Origin: Polytrichum commune
Lineage: Eukaryota; Streptophyta; Polytrichopsida; Polytrichales; Polytrichaceae
Length of the DNA stretch: 64,000 nucleotides
NCBI GenBank assembly: GCA_950295325.1
Contig: OX485804.1
Span: forward strand, 3,472,001-3,536,000
Reading direction: 5' to 3'
The number at the start of each line of letters is the position of its first letter. The stretch's first letter is position 1. Of this stretch, positions 58,481-64,000 are shown piece after piece. The notes under the pieces were generated by a model. It made no database searches. It saw only the letters and a program-made list of their open reading frames with translations, and was not told where the DNA came from. The position numbers and the translations under genes were made by a program.

Positions 58481-61400
58481 TGGGCTTGATTTGGATATGT
58501 TAATTACCTAGATCTCACACTAATTGTAGGGGATGTGTAACTACATGTCTTGCGGTGGAGAATAGTGCCGGACCATAAGCACATATGCTTGAATTTGATG
58601 GTGGGGTTGGAAAACATGGTGGTAGTAATAATGCAGAGCTTACCGCAAAAATCCTACAAACGTTGTTTGGGGTGTTGGGAAGGAAGACTTAGAAGAGCAA
58701 GTTGAGCGACATCTTAAAATGAGTGCAACATAGAGAGACCGAGGATGGTGCAGGAACAATGCTCATGCAACAAGACAAGCATCCAATTTCTTGAACTCCC
58801 AAATCAAGAAAGGAATGAGAGTTGCTAAGGCAAAGAAGATGATAAGCAAGTGTACCAATAACAATTAAATTGTTGGTGAAGGTATAAAGCACAAACAAGT
58901 GATCATGTCACCTTGTAATGCAATAATGAGTGGTATAGCAAGAATACAAGGAGCAACATCAACAATGAACAAATAATGCAAGGGTGAGGATGTGCATGAC
59001 ATATTGGATATTATGACAACTCCTCAATTGAGGGCGTATGATGTTGAACATGTTTTATTGAAAGGGCACGGACATCTAGGTGGTGCAGTCTAGAATGAAA
59101 TGACAAGGTGGTAGTTTGATGTGGGAGTAAGGTTGTTCCCATGGCAACTCACTTGGAGACAATGACCTACACACCTTAGATAGAGTTACAAAAAAAATGC
59201 AAAGCGAACTATCCTCATGCTTGGAGTGAGAAAATGGGTGGGCACACATGTAAGAGTTCAATGACTTGCACCTATTACTCTTGTATGTACAAGAATTAAG
59301 ATACTGAACGTAGACAAGAGGGTGCGACTCACATGTAGTAACCATGGGAAATGTATACATGAAATGAAGCTAGGTAACAATAGCACAAAACTATGGAATT
59401 TCAAGAGATGTGCATTTGGTGATGATTTTGAGAAGGGCATGGTAGAAGGCAAGGCGTAGATCTAGAGCAAAGGGTTTGAAAGTAACACATGCCTTACAAA
59501 TGTAGAAGGTTATGTTGGAACGGTTTCATTGCTCAAGAGTAATATGATCTAGTAACTTAAGCATGGTCAGAGCAAGGAAAATGTGGAATATCCTATCATA
59601 CCCAACACCATCGACTAGGGAGGGGGGGGTCCCAACCATCGTAAGGAATTTTGCCTAGTATCATGATCCCCAACTTGTTCATTTAGGTTGATTGTATACA
59701 AAAAAAATGTTGATGTGTTGATGTGTTGATGATGAGACCATGGTGCAGACATAGTGATGTTCATGTTTATTGGTCATGTATACTAGCAAAAACATGACAG
59801 GAGTGGCCAATTTGTGGAGGTACGGGATGTAGATGGACCCAACAAAGTGTGTTAAACCAATTGCATGAACTTTAGCCCACGTTTAGTGACAATGCTCTTG
59901 TTTGCATATGAAATGTATAGTGGTAGTCATGTCAAGCAACCTCAAATGAAGTTAGAATATGGCATGTAGCTTGTCATGGCACTAAGTCATGAGTTTGCAA
60001 AATGCAGTGATCACTAGCATGCATTGCAACAATTATAACTATTACACAATTGGGTTCATCATGTGTGGTTGGCAAATTACAATTGCAATTAAACAAAGTT
60101 TGAATTTAACACATGCAATTATGAAACGTGGATTGTGATGGTGTTGTTAATTAAGTGAGCAAATCATGGTAGAAGAAAACGTGATGGTGCAAAAGCATCT
60201 AGCGATGGTTCAGTGGCATTGAGTATTCTAGGAGGTGTTCAATTAGGATGCGGGTGACAATATACATGCCATGCCCTTGAGAACCTTTGGACATGGGATG
60301 GTGCATGTATCAATGAGAACATGTTGTGATACATGAATGAATTTAAATTAGATGTATTTATCAATAACATTGTCGATATGAATGTTAGCAAAGAACATGG
60401 TGGCCCTTAGATGCAATAGTCAATCCATTGTTGAGCTCTTCCTTGATTGATTGTGCCACACCCCTCACCAAAAATTCCTTAAATGTTTTGTTGTTTGCCC
60501 ATTGTTTTGTCTACTTGGTTCACACTTCCAATTGAGGTGCACAAAATTTGGCTATGCGTTCGTCCTATCACAAGTGTTGTCGATAGAAGCGTCATCCAAT
60601 CGGGCTTGCACAAATGTGCGCATATTTTCACATTGTCTCTATCCACATGAACTATTACATGTATATGTATCTAATATGCATAGTCTATGATGTGTCGACC
60701 AAATTGCTAGAATCAAGTATTGTGAGTCCATGTTATATGTTGCAAGGCCGACATACAATATTTGCATGTTAAAGAATATTTCACTACATTTTCACCTCTT
60801 GGAGGAATACACCCAATCACCAATAAACCTTGGACGAGCACATCTACTAGACATACTTTAGATAATGTCATATGAAGTAAATGTGAGTATGACCAACAAT
60901 ATGGGAGATTCTGACGCACCCAAACAATCAAGGTATTGCATATGATGTACATAAAGTATTTATCACCAATACTACGGATACACATAACACACTAAATCAT
61001 AGTCCATGAAATGTGCTCTAAGCATGGATTCAAGACAACCACACATGCAAATTTAAGAATAAAATTGTGAACAACATTAGTGAATGTTCATAAATGCATA
61101 TAATTTATATACACTACAAACATTGCATTTATGAATGGACATTGCATTATACATATATGTGCATTTTGAATTGTAGAAAAATCATACATGGTGAGTTGAA
61201 AAGGAAAATCACGATGAATGCAAAGAAGCCTACAATGTTGAATACAACCACCTTGTACATGTGCGACTATGCACTTCAAGACGTTATCTCATGTAGCGTT
61301 GCACTAGCTCACATGTACTCCCAATTCTAAACCTGATATGATAAAATGGGTTTAGTATTTCAAATTGGTCAACATTGGAATGACATACAATAAATGTGAA

Positions 61401-61837
61401 AGTTTCTATCAACCGCAAATGTTAGAATTTCCTACCTGTGGTAATTATGGGTTTGTTGGCTTCTAGCACATACAAGAGAAGAACACATGCATGTGGACCA
61501 ATGAAAACAAATGTCTCAGGCTCAATGAAACAAACCTCTCACAAGTTTGTCACCAACTTTCACACTAACACTCATCAATCAAAACGATGAGTTGAAGAAC
61601 TCCGTTTGTTTTCCTTGTAATGTCAAATTATAATCGTAGACCATAGGAGAGATACAAAAAATATCCTCTCTCCTCCCCCGAGGTTCCTCTTATGCCAAAG
61701 GCATTACTTTTACTTTATATTTTCACATATAATAAAAGTGTTATATTCATAGCTCTATCTCTTAGTTCTACTATGAATCTTCTATCTTTGGTTCTTCTAG
61801 AACCTTCTTCCATCTTTGAACTCAATCTCATTCTTCT
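58481..61837. other. Gene-free, AT-rich stretch
   Basis: Many short frames but none with family features or sensible splice structure. I see no repeat of note by eye. Confidence 0.35.
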
Positions 61838-62247
61838 AGTTGGAACTGTTTAATTCCAACTTGATTCATCCATCATTTATTCTAGTTGAAACTGTCTAAT
61901 TCTAACTTGATTCATCCATCATTTATTCTAGTTGAAACTGTCTAATTCTAACTTGGTTCATCCAACCATTCTTCTAGTTGGAATTGTCTAATTCCAACTA
62001 GATCTATCTATTCATTGAGAGTTGTCTAACTCCAATGAATAGCATTCATCTTTCCAAATTTGGAGTGGTCTAACTCTACTGCGCCTCATCGAGAGTTGTC
62101 TAACTCATGTGCACATGTTCTCACTATGGAATGGTCTAATTCCAATGCACTAAACGCGGAGCTGTCTAACTCTAGTGCACATGTTGTCAATTTGGAGTTG
62201 TCTAACTCCAATCCATCCATCTTCAACTGGGAGGTGTCTAGCTCCCA
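61838..62247 (+). repeat. Array of about 11 imperfect palindromes with GTCT loops
   Basis: Every 25-55 bp a left arm, the loop GTCT (GTTT in the first) and a complementary right arm recur. The best are 61976-61999 (10-bp perfect stem AGTTGGAATT/AATTCCAACT), 62010-62040 (13-bp stem with one bulged A), 62192-62211 (8-bp perfect stem) and 62228-62247 (6-bp stem plus inner pair). Weaker ones start near 61838, 61884, 61929, 62060, 62093, 62127 and 62157. Arm sequences differ between units, yet both sides change together in the good ones. A chance frame (62060-62311) reads ELSNSN-like repeats from the same DNA. Confidence 0.85.
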
Positions 62248-62672
62248 TCATCCTCTACTTACACACTATCAATTATGGTTAGAATATTTAATCATCCATC
62301 AATATTTCTAGTTACCTTACACTCAACCAAGGAAAAACTTTAGCAACACCAAATATGACACTATTATTTAGCATCGCTACTTAGCAACACAAAACCCACA
62401 CAACCATGTAGTTCACCAAGAGCATCACGACGACGGCAGGGAGGCAAGCCACATCGGCATAGTAGAAGAGAGCAGGGGAAAGTTGTAAGCTCAAGAATAG
62501 CACGGTCCAATTTACGTTGCTTTCACAAGCATAGGCAAAGTGACATGAGAAACATGGTAATCATGAAGGAAAGGGGAATAAGCTTAAGTGGGGTGATAAA
62601 TGTAGGCATGGATGTGAGATATGTGACTGATTCGGGAGCTAGGTTGTGTTAGACACCTAACACATGCATTCC
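62248..62672. other. Spacer
   Basis: Nothing recognised between the hairpin array and the MITE. Confidence 0.35.
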
Positions 62673-62675
62673 TTA

Positions 62676-63114
62676 GGGCCGCTTTACACCTAGAGGTCGG
62701 GCTGATTTGGTGGTATGAATTTTTAAATTAAAACATGCATGGTATGACATGGTCCGAGCTCATTGAATCGGGTGCACTCAAAATGGAAGGTCAATTCTTG
62801 ACCTTAGGGTGCATGTCAAATTTCAATAAAAAAACTTTCTTAAAAAAAGATTTTTTTAGCGAACCATATCCATTGGATTATGTGGAAATATGAACGGCTC
62901 TATGCTAGATTATGCTAGATCCGTTGGATTATGCTAGATTTATTGAATCAACCTAGCTTCTTGGCCCTAAGGCCTTTACATATGGGAAAATTGGCCCCCA
63001 TTATAATCTTATTATAATGTGTAGTTGAGGCCGGTCTCCAACCCAAAAGGGGCTGAAATTTCATGCAATCAACCTCAAAGGGAATTGGCATGGGCTCTAG
63101 GTGTAAAGTGGCCC
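62676..63114. mobile_element. PIF/Harbinger-type (Tourist-like) MITE with TTA duplication
   Basis: The TIRs 62676-62695 and 63095-63114 match in 19 of 20 bases (GGGCC(G/A)CTTTACACCTAG). They are flanked by TTA on both sides (62673-62675 and 63115-63117), the target-site duplication of this superfamily. The element is 439 bp and non-coding. Confidence 0.88.
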
Positions 63115-64000
63115 TTAGGAGACCAATGGGTATTCACCATGGCACGGTGTCACTACACAATGGTCTTCCAAGATGCCACAAGTTATGCAACCTCTCGGCA
63201 ATAAGGTGTCACTAGAATTCAATCTTCTACTACATTGATTATTATCCCAATCATAGAGGGACAACTACTAGTGAGTGTGGGAAATTCGTGAAGGTGATAA
63301 TAAATTTTGATAAGCTATGAAATTCGTGCCACAAAAAGATCTAGGAAGCATTGTCCATCCCAATACTATTTATTACTCACTTTTGTATGTAAATTTTTTT
63401 ACCACTCTACAAACACTTTAGAGATTTGTTTATTTATTTTTATTTATTTTTGGTTGAAACGTATGGTAAATGAACATGTATTCATGAATTTAGTTTCACT
63501 CGGTAAAAAGTTCAACCCCTCACTAATTTGAAAATTTGGAAAATAATGTTTTGGGAATAGAAACCACACACACTGATTGGGATGATCACGGTGGTATGAG
63601 TTATCCGCACCAATTAGTGTTGAAACATGTGGAGCTAAGTGGTGTCGTTTCCTCTAGTGTCTCACACTAAGGGCCTGTTTAGACTTGGGGCCAAGGCCAA
63701 TAAGAACGAAGGCCAATATGTCCCATGTGGCATGCAAATGGGCCCCCAACGCCATTAATAAGAAAGTAACCTAACTCCATTCATTGCTTTCATGTGTAAA
63801 CCTATTTAGGTGGGGTTGGGGCCATTTGGAAGCTGCAATTATGAGAGGTTTATCCACGTACCAATGTACTCATGAATTATTCTATGGATAATGATTAAAG
63901 TATAATAAATTTATAATTTCTCCCCTCCTATTCAATGCTCAAAGAATAAACTACTACAAGCAAATAAAAGCTCTGACAATAGCCTCAACTAGAGGGAAAT
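63115..64000. other. Spacer with one possible further MITE end
   Basis: TAA followed by GGGCCTGTTTAGACTTGG at 63668-63688 looks like the left end of another PIF-type MITE whose other end would lie beyond the window. No gene seen. Confidence 0.35.

Noticed and set aside
62060-62311. 83-codon frame with repeated ELSNSN
   Set aside because: The repeats are the hairpin units read as codons. The arm variation keeps base pairing, not the protein.

Overview
The window looks like nuclear DNA of a land plant. It holds three plant-type intron-containing gene families: the histone chaperone ASF1 (two copies), an STP monosaccharide/H+ symporter, and a TM9SF/TMN endomembrane protein. Introns are short GT-AG introns, and gene islands sit in AT-rich, repeat-laden DNA. 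One Ty3/gypsy remnant (7.6-8.9 kb) resembles the fungal-like chromoviruses known from mosses and lycophytes, so a non-seed plant is my best guess, but the sequence does not settle the species.

Layout. 1-7348: the 3' part of a Ty3/gypsy retrotransposon, plus strand, with a very unusual domain order: Gag zinc knuckles, aspartic protease, a DNMT3-like cytosine-5 DNA methyltransferase, reverse transcriptase, RNase H, integrase and a C-terminal PHD finger. It is broken by three in-frame stops and two frame changes. A candidate 3' LTR follows. 7.6-8.9 kb: a second, older gypsy remnant on the minus strand. 9.9-14.3 kb: ASF1 copy A in a duplicated block, with a decayed extra copy of its upstream region. 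14.4-29.6 kb: a gene-poor stretch with decayed reading frames, a nested tandem repeat, a tRNA-derived SINE and a decayed Pro/Tyr-rich gene. 29.8-32.8 kb: ASF1 copy B, in the same orientation as copy A. 33.5-33.7 kb: a MITE. 34.7-37.5 kb: the STP gene (minus). 38.5-50.9 kb: repeats, inverted-repeat elements, a pogo-like transposon remnant and a possible hAT-like end. 50.9-56.3 kb: the 13-exon TMN gene (minus). 56.9-64 kb: dispersed repeats, an array of GTCT-loop hairpins and a PIF/Harbinger-type MITE.

The host genes have unrelated roles: nucleosome assembly in the nucleus, sugar uptake at the plasma membrane, and Golgi/endosome membrane protein handling. They do not form a pathway. The most notable system is the retrotransposon, whose polyprotein joins a DNA-methylating enzyme to a PHD histone-reader module. 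The ASF1 pair is also notable: the chaperone core is almost unchanged, a 590-bp tract is identical by eye, and the C-terminal tails and the E2F-like promoter sites differ.

Limits: all calls come from reading the sequence and conceptual translations. No database search, alignment program or expression data was used. Exon borders were checked by splice signals and by reading-frame arithmetic.
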